64,000 nucleotides of DNA. It comes from Bradyrhizobium guangdongense (GTDB lineage: Bacteria > Pseudomonadota > Alphaproteobacteria > Rhizobiales > Xanthobacteraceae). The notes under the pieces were generated by a model. That model made no database searches, was not told where the DNA came from, and worked only from the letters and a program-made list of their open reading frames with translations. Positions 36,216-45,262 of the stretch are shown here, one piece after another (within the stretch, counting starts at the first letter, position 1; each line of letters starts with the position of its first letter). The DNA lies in contig NZ_CP030052.1 in assembly GCF_004114975.1 (NCBI RefSeq), positions 917,947 to 981,946 of the forward strand, in the 5' to 3' direction. Made by a program: the position numbers and the translations under genes.

Positions 36216-38102
36216 GGTGAGTCGGCCCCGGGAGTTGCACCCGGAGCCGCTCTCCGAACCGTACGTGACGCTCTCACGTCATACGGCTCTCAACAAGTAA
36301 CGAAGCAGAACCTAACATCGTCCAATGAGCGAACAGCTTCGGCCTACGGCAGCGGATCAGCCTGAGCCTGGTGGAGGCCCTGACTTTTCCATTCTTCAGC
36401 CCTTTGTATTTGCGTCGCGCCCAGCGGTTTAGAGATTCGTCGACGTATCGATACAGGTTATGCATTTCTGACCGCCCATATCTGCCGTAGTACTGCATCC
36501 ATCCACGAAGGACGGGGTTCAGTTCCAAGGCGATTGCGTCGATTTCCGTCTGCGAGCGAAGCCTGAGCCGGAGCTGCCGGATCGTCATCCGCATAGACTT
36601 CATTGCCGCCCTGCTGACCGCTGGCGAGAACGTACAGAAGTTTTCTTTCTTCTGATGGTTTCTTGCCCTGCGCGGTCGAAAGGTAAATCCCAGAAAGTCA
36701 AATGACTGACTGGCATGGCTACCCGGGCGATTGCTATCTTTGCAGTAGACGATCTTGGTCTTGTCGGGATGCATTTCGAGTTCGCATTCCCTGAACCTCG
36801 CCTGCAGCGCCGCCTTGATGGCTTCCGCTTCAGCCTTGGTTCGGCAATGTACGAGCCCGTCGTCCGCGTATCGACACCACGGTGACTGCGGGAAGTTTCG
36901 CGCCATCCATATATCGAACGCATAATGCAAGAACAAATTGGCAAGGACGGGACTGATCACGCCGCCTTGGGGTGTACCCCGGTCGCGAGCGGTGATCGCT
37001 CCGTCTTTGCCTTGCATCGGCGCTGTTAGCCAGCGTTCGATGTAGAGCAGAGCCCATTCGTCTTGCACATGCTTCCTGACGGCTTTCATAAGCAACTGGT
37101 GGCTGATATTGTCGAACAGGCCTTTGATGTCGAACTCCAGCACCCAGTCCATCTTCCAGCACCGTTGCCGGGTGATGCCGACGGCGTCCAGCGCGGCTTT
37201 TCCGGGCCGGTAGCCGTAGGAATCGGGAAGGAAGATTTTCTCGAGTACTTGTTCAATCTGAAGCTTGACGACCGTCTGCGCCACGCGATCTGCTACTGTC
37301 GGCACGCCTAGAATGCGTTGTCCGCCGTTCTTCTTGGGAATGGGGACAGCCCGAACGGCAGGTGGAAAGTAGCTGCCAGAAGACATTCGATTCCAGACCT
37401 TGTAAAGGTTGCCCTTGAAGTCCTTCTCAAAAGCTTCGAGCGATACCTTATCCACGCCGGCCGCGCCCGCATTGGCTTTGACCAGTTTGTAGGCCTTCAT
37501 CACTGTCTGCTTGTCGATATCGTACTGCTTACGTCCGGTTACACTCACATGTCCTCCTGCTCATCACAGTTGCATATGGGCGCAACCCACTTGTTTCGGC
37601 CCCTTCGCTCCAGTTCCATTACAGCACCTTCATCACTACTACGAGCCGATCCGCCCCAGTGTTGTGCTTCGGTACTCTCGTCTCGCGGTGTGTGCCGCTT
37701 GAACTTCTCCCTTGGCATCACAACGACTGGTTCCTGCAGTTCTCTACAAGAGCCTGTATCCAGATCGCGTCCCCTAAACGCCGGTCGCCATCCGCGCAGT
37801 AATCCAGGCGTCTCACGGATTGATCTCAGGGATGGCACGCGCCCCTGATTTTGGCGACGCCTTAGTAATTTTCGACGCGTCATCGGAAGATTTGCTTTCG
37901 CTCGCCTTCTGGATACTTACCTGCCCCGTAAACCCGGGACTTTTGCAACACTTGCTGATGACCGCGCCTTTTAAACGAAGCCACAGTGTCGTGGTTTTGC
38001 ACCTGCGCCTGGAACGCCGATGCAGGAGGGCCGTCCTCCATCTCTCATAAAGCTGTACGCATCAAATTCGGTTATTCACCTCCTTCATGCTCTGCAGCAC
38101 AC
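36216..38102 (-). mobile_element. Group II intron inserted in tnpB
   Basis: It is 1,887 bp long, 5' end GTGTGCTGCAGAG (fits the GTGYG rule), 3' end GACTCACC. Domain V at 36289-36256 is textbook (GAGCCGTATGACGTGAGAGC then GTCACGTACGGTTC). Domain VI follows. 5' ribozyme blocks align with those of intron 1 (GGCTTCGTTTAAAAGGCGCG here, GGCTTCGCTTAAGAGGCGCG there), so they are siblings but not recent copies. It has the same orientation as tnpB. Confidence 0.92.
36274..37548 (-). CDS. ltrA: Group II intron reverse transcriptase/maturase (intron 2)
   Basis: This 424-residue protein has the same layout as the intron 1 RT: MSVTGRKQYDIDKQTVMKAY, GAAGVDKVSLEAFEKDFKGN, LEFDIKGLFDNISHQLLMKA, RGTPQGGVISPVLANLFLHY, RYADDGLVHCRTKAEAEAIK, and the maturase part NPVLRGWMQYYGRYGRSEMH. 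Catalytic YADD is intact, and no HNH domain is present. Its C-terminal codons overlap domain V. It is apparently functional. Confidence 0.94.
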   Translation of the reverse strand: MSVTGRKQYDIDKQTVMKAYKLVKANAGAAGVDKVSLEAFEKDFKGNLYKVWNRMSSGSYFPPAVRAVPIPKKNGGQRILGVPTVADRVAQTVVKLQIEQVLEKIFLPDSYGYRPGKAALDAVGITRQRCWKMDWVLEFDIKGLFDNISHQLLMKAVRKHVQDEWALLYIERWLTAPMQGKDGAITARDRGTPQGGVISPVLANLFLHYAFDIWMARNFPQSPWCRYADDGLVHCRTKAEAEAIKAALQARFRECELEMHPDKTKIVYCKDSNRPGSHASQSFDFLGFTFRPRRARNHQKKENFCTFSPAVSRAAMKSMRMTIRQLRLRLRSQTEIDAIALELNPVLRGWMQYYGRYGRSEMHNLYRYVDESLNRWARRKYKGLKNGKVRASTRLRLIRCRRPKLFAHWTMLGSASLLVESRMT

Positions 38103-38280
38103 CGTGCCAGATCACCTTCACAAGATCGCTGCGGCGACCGCGGAAGACGAACAAATGACCGCTGAGCGGTTCTTTGCGCAGCACCTCCTGAACTTGGAGG
38201 GCCAGCGACAGGAAGCCTCTGCGCATATCCGTGTAGCCTGTCGCCAGCCACACTCGCACATTCCCTGGTACAGCAATCAT
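38103..38280 (-). CDS. tnpB: IS66 TnpB (Orf2), 5' exon
   Basis: It starts at ATG 38280 (MIAVPGNVRVWLATGYTDMR), overlapping the tnpA stop by ATGA. It includes the family motifs RRGFLSLALQVQEVLRKEPL and GHLFVFRGRRSDLVKVIWH. The coding sequence is interrupted after KVIWH plus one base by the intron. TnpB is an accessory protein required for IS66 transposition. Confidence 0.92.
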
Positions 38281-38678
38281 CGGCGTCCAAGCACATCGAG
38301 GACCCGCGCCAGCGCCTCCGGATCGACGTGCGCATCCACCCGGATGCACCGTCGGTTGCCGAGATCGATCTCTATCAATCCAGTACGTGCGGCTGCCGCC
38401 GAGCGAACTCGGCCATCAACCGTAGGCAAAAGCTTCGCAGTTTCTTCAGCCGAGGCCGCTACGGCGGCGATCTGCACCGGCGTAAAAGATGGTGCAACTT
38501 GTTCCGATGTCCGTGCTTGTCGACGCCAGGTAAACACCAGGCTGGCCGCTACTCCGTTGCGCCGCGCGACTTCAGTTACCTTCGCGCCCGGTACTAGCGT
38601 CTCCTCGACAATCCGTGCCTTGTCGTCCTGCGACCAACGCCGCCGCCGCTCAAGCCCGCCCAAAACTTCGACCCGCAT
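38277..38678 (-). CDS. tnpA: IS66 TnpA (Orf1), DNA-binding accessory protein
   Basis: This 133-residue protein starts at ATG 38678. A helix-turn-helix lies at the N-terminus (RRWSQDDKARIVEETLVPGA; VTEVARRNGVAASLVFTWRR), as in IS66 TnpA proteins. The C-terminal part ends DPEALARVLDVLGRR. It is uninterrupted and overlaps tnpB by 4 bp. It lies 90 bp inside the right end of the element. Confidence 0.9.
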   Translation of the reverse strand: MRVEVLGGLERRRRWSQDDKARIVEETLVPGAKVTEVARRNGVAASLVFTWRRQARTSEQVAPSFTPVQIAAVAASAEETAKLLPTVDGRVRSAAAARTGLIEIDLGNRRCIRVDAHVDPEALARVLDVLGRR

Positions 38679-38765
38679 CGCCTGATGACCTTAAAGCTAG
38701 ACTTAAGGTCACACGCTTCGCGAATTACCACCCGTCACGCAAGACGGTCCTCGTCGGAGGCGTAC

Positions 38766-38773
38766 TTTCAAGT
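38766..38773. repeat. 8-bp target duplication, right copy, of the IS66 element
   Basis: TTTCAAGT, identical to 32364-32371, directly follows the right inverted end. Confidence 0.88.
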
Positions 38774-38974
38774 GGACGAGAATGTCGGCTCGCTTCGAAC
38801 GCAGAATGGGGCCCAGCGCGCCTGTGAGCCCGTAGCGGGCGCGTCAAGTTGCTGAGGTCAAGTCAGCAAACTCCGCTGCTGGAGTTTTCCAAACAGCCGC
38901 TCAAATCTAGGGAGAAGTCAGCCGAACCGGTCTACGATTAGCGTCGGCCGTCAAAGCAATCTGGAACGCGCCAC

Positions 38975-39676
38975 TTAAGGCGCGAGGTAGCGCAGAAGTT
39001 CCGGATTCGTGCGGATATCGGCTGCAGCGCCTTGTAGTGCGATACGGCCGCGATCAAGGACATAGGCCTTGCTCGCCACGCGCAACGCGAGATCGAGGTG
39101 CTGTTCGACGATGATGACCGCGATTTCCTTGGCGAGTTCAATGAGACGTTCGGTAATCTCTTCGATGACGCCGATCCAGACGCCCTCGGTCGGCTCATCC
39201 AGCAGCAGCAGCTTTGGGTTCCCCAGGAGGGCGCGCCCGATCGCTAACATCTTACGCTCGCCACCAGAAAGCGTACCAGCCGCCTGGTCCAGGCGGTGGC
39301 CGAGCTTGGGAAAGATCGCCAGGACCCGATCGATCGCCGAAGCGTCGGTGTTGAAGAGGGAGCCCATTGCAAGATTATCCCGCACTGAAAGGCGTGAGAA
39401 CACTGAGTGCTCTTGCGGCACATAGCCGATGCCGGCGCGCACGCGTTGCTCGGTCTGGAGCCGATTGAAATCGTGGCCATCGAAGACTACCTCGCCTCTC
39501 CAGCTTGGTAGCTCGCCAACGATAGCTTTCATAAGCGTGGTCTTGCCTGCACCGTTGCGCCCAAGCACGGCGGTACCACCACGCCACGGAATGTCGAGGC
39601 TCAGGTCAAACAGCACCTGGCTGCGACCATAACCGGCGTCGAGATGTCTTATGTCGAGAAAGCGTTGTTCAAGCAC
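38975..39676 (-). CDS. LivF/UrtE-type ABC transporter ATPase
   Basis: The start is GTG 39676 (VLEQRFLDIRHLDAGYGRSQ), overlapping the upstream ATPase gene by 8 bp, which gives 233 residues. Walker A is VLGRNGAGKTTLMKAI, the Q-loop GYVPQEHSVFSRLSVRDNLA, the ABC signature GTLSGGERKMLAIGRALLGN and Walker B LLLLDEPTEGVW. It is the last gene of a five-component branched-chain-type importer. UrtE-like sequence and the linked amidase suggest amides or urea rather than Leu/Ile/Val. Confidence 0.92.
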   Translation of the reverse strand: MLEQRFLDIRHLDAGYGRSQVLFDLSLDIPWRGGTAVLGRNGAGKTTLMKAIVGELPSWRGEVVFDGHDFNRLQTEQRVRAGIGYVPQEHSVFSRLSVRDNLAMGSLFNTDASAIDRVLAIFPKLGHRLDQAAGTLSGGERKMLAIGRALLGNPKLLLLDEPTEGVWIGVIEEITERLIELAKEIAVIIVEQHLDLALRVASKAYVLDRGRIALQGAAADIRTNPELLRYLAP

Positions 39677-40403
39677 GGCGCAAATAGATCTCCTGGACAC
39701 TTTTGTCAGCCTGGATCTCAGCGACGCTTCCTGTCGCCAGCACACGGCCCTGGTCGAGGACGGTGAGGCGGTCGCAAATGTCGCGGATGAAATCGAGATC
39801 GTGCTCGACGATAACGAGGGAGCAGTGCTCCTTTATTGGTCGCAACAGTTCGCCAGTGACGCGACGCTCCTCCAGGCTCATGCCTCCGGTAGGCTCGTCC
39901 AGCAGCAGGAGCCGGGGTTTTCCCGCGAGCGCCATCGCAATCTCCAGCCATTGCTGCTGGCCATGGGATAGCGCTGCTGCTGCATCGAACGCACGATCGG
40001 CAAGACGAAACTGGGTGAGCATCATCATGACCTGGTCGTGCAGCTGTCTGCGGCTGCGCGAGAACACAAGATCAAAAAGAGAGCAGTGCCCCTGCAGGGC
40101 AAGGAGGATGTTGTCGTAGAGGGTGAGGGATGGCAGAACCGATGTGATTTGGAACTTCAGGCTCATGCCAGCGCGCGCGCGCTCGGTGGGGGTGAATGTG
40201 GTAATATCAGTGTTGATGAATCGGACTTTGCCTTGCGTCGGTACCTCCGCCCCCGCGATGCACTTCATCAGCGTGCTTTTCCCCGAGCCGTTCGGCCCGA
40301 TCAACCCGTGGAACTCGTTCTCGCGGACGGTGAGCGCCGCACCGTCGACTGCCGTGAGCTTGCCGAAGATCTTTCGAATGCCTGCAGCTTCAAGAAGCGG
40401 CAT
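39669..40403 (-). CDS. LivG/UrtD-type ABC transporter ATPase
   Basis: This 244-residue protein has Walker A GLIGPNGSGKSTLMKCIAGA, signature AAALSHGQQQWLEIAMALAG and Walker B RLLLLDEPTGGMSLEE. The signature variant SHGQ with QWLEIAMAL is as in UrtD. It overlaps the permease gene upstream by 14 bp and the second ATPase gene by 8 bp. It energises import from the cytoplasmic side. Confidence 0.92.
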   Translation of the reverse strand: MPLLEAAGIRKIFGKLTAVDGAALTVRENEFHGLIGPNGSGKSTLMKCIAGAEVPTQGKVRFINTDITTFTPTERARAGMSLKFQITSVLPSLTLYDNILLALQGHCSLFDLVFSRSRRQLHDQVMMMLTQFRLADRAFDAAAALSHGQQQWLEIAMALAGKPRLLLLDEPTGGMSLEERRVTGELLRPIKEHCSLVIVEHDLDFIRDICDRLTVLDQGRVLATGSVAEIQADKSVQEIYLRRA

Positions 40404-41496
40404 GATGCTGCGCCCTCTTCTTGTCTTGCGCTTTGGCGGCGAAACTGCCTACCCGCTCGCGCTCCGTCAACACCAGGCTGATAAGCCCAAGCGGCCGAAA
40501 AAGGATTACCAGGAGCAGGAGCACGCCCAGGATGATCGGCCAGATATCGCGGTAATTGTCCGACAGCCAGAAGGAGAGACCTTCGACAATCGCCGTACCG
40601 ATCACCGCACCGATCAGCGTGCCGGAACCGCCGAACAGAACGTAGAGCACGACTTGCGTGGAGACGACAACGCCAATCATATTGGGCCACACAAAACCCT
40701 CGTGGAAGGCATAGAGGCTGCCGCTCAGGCCTGCGATGGCGCCACCGATCGCGAACACTATGGCTTTTAGATGCTGTGTCCGGTAGCCGAAAAAGGCAAT
40801 GCGTTGCTCGTTCTCGCGGAGGCCTGCGAGTGCAAGACCGAACTGCGAGCGCACCAGGAAACGGCATGCAACGTAGACGATGACAAGAAGCCCTAGTGCC
40901 AGATAGTAAAAGTTCGACCCTTCCGATAATTCGTAGGAGCCGAGCGTCATCGGCGGAATCGAGGGAATGCCGTTCTGGCCGCCGAGATAGTACCAGCCAC
41001 GCGCGAGGCGATCCGCCGCATAGGCACCGGTGAGCGTACCGAGCGAAACGAAGATCATGCTGGCCGGATGCCGTCCGAGTAGGAGGAACCCACCAAGTAG
41101 CAGCGCGAATACGAGGCCAATCAGCGTGCCCGCCGGCAGTACCAAAAGGATTGAGGTGATATCGAGGTCGCGCGCAAGCAGCGCAACGCCGTAGCCTGCG
41201 GAGCCGAAGAAGAGGGCCTGCCCAAAGCTCATGATTCCGGCATAGCCCCAGACCAGATCGAACGAGAGAGCGAAGAGCGCCAGGATCACAACGCGAGTGG
41301 CAAACACCGTAAGATAGTCGTGAAGCATCACCGGAAGGACTAGTGCTCCAATCAGCACTAGTCCTTCGATGATGAGCAGGACACGTCGTGCACGACTGAC
41401 CTGTCCTGCAAAGGCGATTTCAGCCATGTCAGCCGTCGCACAATTCACTTCTAGCGTGGGCACCGATGGCCTCTCTACCGCGCTTGTCGCTTTCAC
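40390..41496 (-). CDS. LivM/UrtC-type ABC transporter permease
   Basis: The protein of up to 368 residues starts at GTG 41496, or at ATG 41427 if the polar N-terminus is not translated. About nine membrane helices are present with the family block ALFALSFDLVWGYAGIMSFG, QALFFGSAGYGVALLA and GLRENEQRIAFFGYRTQHLK. The C-terminal tail is basic. It starts 9 bp after the binding-protein gene. Confidence 0.9.
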   Translation of the reverse strand: MKATSAVERPSVPTLEVNCATADMAEIAFAGQVSRARRVLLIIEGLVLIGALVLPVMLHDYLTVFATRVVILALFALSFDLVWGYAGIMSFGQALFFGSAGYGVALLARDLDITSILLVLPAGTLIGLVFALLLGGFLLLGRHPASMIFVSLGTLTGAYAADRLARGWYYLGGQNGIPSIPPMTLGSYELSEGSNFYYLALGLLVIVYVACRFLVRSQFGLALAGLRENEQRIAFFGYRTQHLKAIVFAIGGAIAGLSGSLYAFHEGFVWPNMIGVVVSTQVVLYVLFGGSGTLIGAVIGTAIVEGLSFWLSDNYRDIWPIILGVLLLLVILFRPLGLISLVLTERERVGSFAAKAQDKKRAQHHAAS

Positions 41497-41505
41497 AGTG
41501 ATTCG

Positions 41506-42726
41506 TCAACATTGCCCGGGATCGACAAGCCCATTGCTGCGTTGCACGACTTGAAAAACCCCGCTCTTGCACACGGCCGTGTACATGTTCATCTTACAGT
41601 GCCGCTTGCCCGGCACCATCTCGGCGGGGCCGCCCGGACCCTCCGCGATCTTTGCGTGATCGAGCGTCGCAGCAACCGACTCGCGATCGACCTTTCCGGC
41701 CTCTTTGACGGCAGCTTCCCAAAGTTTCAGCCCGCGATATGTACTGGGAGCGGCACTGCTCGCGGCAAATAGAGAATCGCCTGGATAGTCCTTATCATAG
41801 GCAGCCTGAATTCTGGCGGAGACCGGGTCATCTTTGGCGACGGCTTTGTAATAATCGAGACAACTCGCAAGCCCTTCCATCTCATTGACCGGATGGAGGC
41901 TGAGATAATTCTCGTCCTCGTTGACGGCAGCAAGCCGTCCGCCGTTCTTCAGATAGCCCGCTTCATAGAGCTGTTTGAACAAAGGACCGACGCCGGGTGG
42001 AATAACGGTGTTAAAGACGGTGTCGGCCTTGTTGGACATGATCGCGTGGACAGTGGCGGAGAAATCCACTTGGTCTAAAGGATAATACTCCTCGAACACG
42101 ACCTCGCCGCCATTGGCTTCGATTAACTTGCGAGCATATGCATTCAGGTTACGCGGCCAAATGTAGTTGGAACCTGGAAGGGCAAATCTCTTGCCGCCGT
42201 TCTTGATCAGCCACGGGATAAATGTGTCGCATTGCTGCGCCGGTGTGGCGCCGCTGCAGAACAGGTATGGCGTGCATTCCCCCCCTTCATAAAATTGCGG
42301 ATAGATATAGAGCGTCTTGCCCCGAGAAACGATCACATCCTTGATCGCATTGCGCATTGAGCTCGCGAGGCCGCCTAGGACCATGTCCACCTTGTCCCGC
42401 TGGATCAGCTTGCGCACGTTGCCTACAGCGACCGATTCATTGGAGGCGGTGTCTTCGATGTACAGCTCGATCGGCCGGCCCAAAAGACCACCTGAATTGT
42501 TGATCTCCTTGATGACCATTTTGGCGACGTTGGCATCCGCCTTTCCGGCAAAGCCGATCGGGCCGGTCAGATCGATCGCGATGCCGACCTTGATGGGACC
42601 TTCGGCCGCATTGGCCCAGTCGGGACGGATCACCCAGCTACTCGCTCCTGTGGCGATTGCACCGGCCGTGAAGGCAAAGTTCGAAAGGAAACGACGGCGT
42701 GTGAAATTGAGTCGATCAACAGCCAT
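41506..42726 (-). CDS. Tat-exported amide/urea-type ABC substrate-binding protein
   Basis: The start is ATG 42726 (MAVDRLNFTRRRFLSNFAFT), giving 406 residues; upstream open sequence lies in the permease gene. The twin-arginine signal TRRRFLSN with a hydrophobic stretch marks Tat export, unusual for such proteins but common in the UrtA/AmiC-like branch. The mature part shows PIKVGIAIDLTGPIGFAGKA, INNSGGLLGRPIELYIEDTA and VGGLASS-type sequence, the type I periplasmic fold. Specificity for a short-chain amide or urea is inferred from the branch and the linked amidase. Confidence 0.88.
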   Translation of the reverse strand: MAVDRLNFTRRRFLSNFAFTAGAIATGASSWVIRPDWANAAEGPIKVGIAIDLTGPIGFAGKADANVAKMVIKEINNSGGLLGRPIELYIEDTASNESVAVGNVRKLIQRDKVDMVLGGLASSMRNAIKDVIVSRGKTLYIYPQFYEGGECTPYLFCSGATPAQQCDTFIPWLIKNGGKRFALPGSNYIWPRNLNAYARKLIEANGGEVVFEEYYPLDQVDFSATVHAIMSNKADTVFNTVIPPGVGPLFKQLYEAGYLKNGGRLAAVNEDENYLSLHPVNEMEGLASCLDYYKAVAKDDPVSARIQAAYDKDYPGDSLFAASSAAPSTYRGLKLWEAAVKEAGKVDRESVAATLDHAKIAEGPGGPAEMVPGKRHCKMNMYTAVCKSGVFQVVQRSNGLVDPGQC

Positions 42727-42730
42727 ATGA

Positions 42731-43588
42731 CTACACTCCCCCTTGCGCGATGAGGCCTTGCGGCCGACACTTGATGAAAACAATGGCAAGCAAGAAGACG
42801 AGCACATCGGCGAGGACCGGAGGGATAACCCAGGGCAGCGCCGCGCTGAGAGCGCCGATGATACCGGCTCCTGCCACTGGGCCCATAAAGGAGCCGACAC
42901 CGCCAAGCATGACGGCGACAAATCCCTGGATCAGAAAGCGAATTCCGAGATCTGCAAACAGATCGAACACCGGCACGATAAGCGCCCCGGCGAGCCCGGC
43001 CAAAGCTGCGCCGAAGGCAAAGGTGGTGCCATAGATGAAATTCGTCGAAACCCCGGAGGCGCGCGCTAGCGCCGGATTTTCCAGGGTCGCCCGAACGCGC
43101 AAGCCGAAGCTTGTGCGGGACAGGAGCAGAAAGCAGCCCCCCATCACCAAAGCCGTGATCACGAGAATCGTAAAGCGCCAAGCTGAGATGTGTATCGTGG
43201 CGATATCTATGGATCCACCGATAGGCTCCGGAACCGTCAGATAAAACCCGCCAATTAGGCCCCGCACAGACTCCCGGATGATAAGACCGAGCGCATAGGT
43301 GCCGAGCATTGCAACGATCGGTGCGGCATAGAAGCGGCGGATGATGAGCGCTTCGAGTACGAAACCCAGCAATCCGACTAAGATCGGTGCCGCCGCCATA
43401 CCGAGCCAAACCGGGAGACCATGACTATAGGCGAGATAAGTAATATAAGCGCCGAGCAGGACGAACTCACCCTGGGCAAAGTTGAAGATGCCCATCATGC
43501 TCGCGATGATTCCTAGCCCAAGCACGATCAACACGATAATCGCACCGAAGCTCAGGATCTCGAATGCCGCCATGAATGCACTAGTCAT
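42731..43588 (-). CDS. LivH/UrtB-type ABC transporter permease
   Basis: This 285-residue protein has eight or so membrane helices. Family blocks are GLGIIASMMGIFNFAQGEFV, LLGAYITYLAYSHGLPVWLG and GFVAVMLGGVGSFMGPVAGA. It starts at ATG 43588, 34 bp after the amidase gene, and ends 4 bp before the binding-protein gene, so the operon is tight. Confidence 0.92.
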   Translation of the reverse strand: MTSAFMAAFEILSFGAIIVLIVLGLGIIASMMGIFNFAQGEFVLLGAYITYLAYSHGLPVWLGMAAAPILVGLLGFVLEALIIRRFYAAPIVAMLGTYALGLIIRESVRGLIGGFYLTVPEPIGGSIDIATIHISAWRFTILVITALVMGGCFLLLSRTSFGLRVRATLENPALARASGVSTNFIYGTTFAFGAALAGLAGALIVPVFDLFADLGIRFLIQGFVAVMLGGVGSFMGPVAGAGIIGALSAALPWVIPPVLADVLVFLLAIVFIKCRPQGLIAQGGV

Positions 43589-43621
43589 ATGCCGCGATCC
43601 AGTCGCACTATCGTCTCGGCC

Positions 43622-45166
43622 TCACATCTTCTTCCAGTCGCCTATCTGTTCGAAGGCATGGGCGGCGCGGTAGATGGTGGATTCCTCGAAGTGGCGACCG
43701 ACCAGCATTAGGCCCACTGGCAGGCCGTCGACCATTCCGCAGGGCAGCGACATAGCTGGATGATGCGTAATGTCGAATGGCGCGGTGTTGGTGAACATCT
43801 CAATCGCGCGCGTGAAGTAGTCCTCGCGACTGGCATTGGATGGCGGCAGCGGGGTTGCCTTCATCGGCGTCGTCGGCATGAGGAGGAGATCATAGCTCTC
43901 GAGAGCTTTGTCATATGCCGTAGCGAGGCGGCGGGAGATGTTGAGCGCCTTGCCGTAAAACCTGGACCCGAAGGTGTTGTTGATATAGGTCCCCCACAAC
44001 ATAAACAGCTTGTTAGTCTCGGACAATGAGTCCGCCTTCTGCCGCCACCCGCGATGGAAATCCATCAGGGAGGTTGGATAAAGATCGCCTCGGCTGAGAC
44101 CATAGCCGTCACCGAACATCATGGTCTGGACAGCCCCCTCAGTTCCGATGGGGGTCCAGATCGCCGCGCCTAGAAGGTGCATCGGAATCGAGACGATCTC
44201 TACGGTCGCGCCGAGATCTTTGAAGCGCTTTGCGGCCTCACGCACGCTTTCGTTCACGGCAGCTTCTGCGGACGGCTGCTCGAAGCCCTCCTTGAGGATA
44301 CCAATCTTCATCCCTTTGATGCCCGCACCCAAGGCCTTGGTGTATTCATCCACCTTCGGAGCCTTGATGCGCGAATCGTAGCCGTCGTCGCCGGCGATCA
44401 CCTCGAGTAGCAGGGCGTTGTCGGCCACCGTTGCCGTAATCGGCCCGGTGTGGTCGATAAAGATCTCAATCGGCATTATTCCTGTATAGGGAACGAGACC
44501 CCAAGTCGGCTTCATACCGTACGTGCCGCAGAATGAGGATGGCATTCGGATCGAACCGCCCTGATCGCCGCCGATCGCAATGTCGACCTCGCGTAGTGCG
44601 ACCACAACCCCGCTTCCGGAGGAAGAACCGCCGGCCGAATAGCCCATCTTGTGTGGATTGTGGACCGGGCCAGTCGCGTTGGTGTGGCTGCCGCCAGAGA
44701 GACAGAAGGCTTCGCAGTGAACCTTGCCCACAATTTCGGCGCCAGCATCAAGCATGCGTGTAACGATGGTGGCGTCAAAATCGGGTACGTAGCCTTCGAG
44801 GGTGGCCGAGCCATTCATCATAGGCACTCCGGCCAACATAATGTTGTCCTTCAAGGCAACGGTCTTGCCTTTCAGTTTTCCGCTGCCGGCGCCTTTGATG
44901 TTGGTTTTGCGGTACCAAGCATTGCGAGTGTTTTCGTCTGGCGATGGCCGATAGCCGGGCGTCCGCGGATATTTGACCACGGGCAACTCGTCGGGCATCG
45001 CGGCAACGAGATTGTATGCGTCCAGCGAGCCCCGCATCAAACCGCGGAACGAGGCGACATCTTCGTCGGTCAACGAAAGACCACACTGCTTGGCAACTTC
45101 GAGAAGCTGGGTGGGAGTCGGAAGGGAAACTGACACGCGGCTCTCCTGAAAGGTTGATCCCGTCAT
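43622..45166 (-). CDS. Amidase (amidase signature family)
   Basis: The start is ATG 45166 (MTGSTFQESRVSVSLPTPTQ) or, with a better AGGAG site, GTG 45136. It has about 504-514 residues. The Ser-cisSer-Lys triad is visible: the Lys in KTVALKDNIMLAGVPM, the first Ser in YSAGGSSSGSGVVVALREVD, and the nucleophile in IGGDQGGSIRMPSSFCGTYG. It resembles the enantioselective or nitrile-linked amidases that hydrolyse aromatic or aliphatic amides to acid and ammonia. It is first in the operon with the importer, so its substrate is probably the transported amide. Confidence 0.9.
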   Translation of the reverse strand: MTGSTFQESRVSVSLPTPTQLLEVAKQCGLSLTDEDVASFRGLMRGSLDAYNLVAAMPDELPVVKYPRTPGYRPSPDENTRNAWYRKTNIKGAGSGKLKGKTVALKDNIMLAGVPMMNGSATLEGYVPDFDATIVTRMLDAGAEIVGKVHCEAFCLSGGSHTNATGPVHNPHKMGYSAGGSSSGSGVVVALREVDIAIGGDQGGSIRMPSSFCGTYGMKPTWGLVPYTGIMPIEIFIDHTGPITATVADNALLLEVIAGDDGYDSRIKAPKVDEYTKALGAGIKGMKIGILKEGFEQPSAEAAVNESVREAAKRFKDLGATVEIVSIPMHLLGAAIWTPIGTEGAVQTMMFGDGYGLSRGDLYPTSLMDFHRGWRQKADSLSETNKLFMLWGTYINNTFGSRFYGKALNISRRLATAYDKALESYDLLLMPTTPMKATPLPPSNASREDYFTRAIEMFTNTAPFDITHHPAMSLPCGMVDGLPVGLMLVGRHFEESTIYRAAHAFEQIGDWKKM

Positions 45167-45262
45167 TGGGACACGCGGCGTTCTTCTGTCGTGGCCGCTT
45201 ATCAGATTAGCCGTAGGTAAAGCGCAGCAGGGCGCTCGGCCCCAGAAGGTGCGCAACGCAAG

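Larger units (their letters stand above)
32372..38765 (-). mobile_element. IS66-family element carrying two group II introns
   Basis: Inverted ends: left GTACGCATACGACGAAGGCC, right (read inward) GTACGCCTCCGACGAGGACC. Both continue with CCG.CT-type matches inside. An 8-bp duplication TTTCAAGT flanks the whole 6.39 kb. Without the two introns (1,890 and 1,887 bp) the element is 2,617 bp, a normal IS66 size, with tnpA-tnpB-tnpC on the minus strand. tnpB is split at 38103/38102 and 36216/36215, and tnpC at 35199/35198 and 33309/33308. Joining the exons restores both frames without a gap. Confidence 0.92.
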
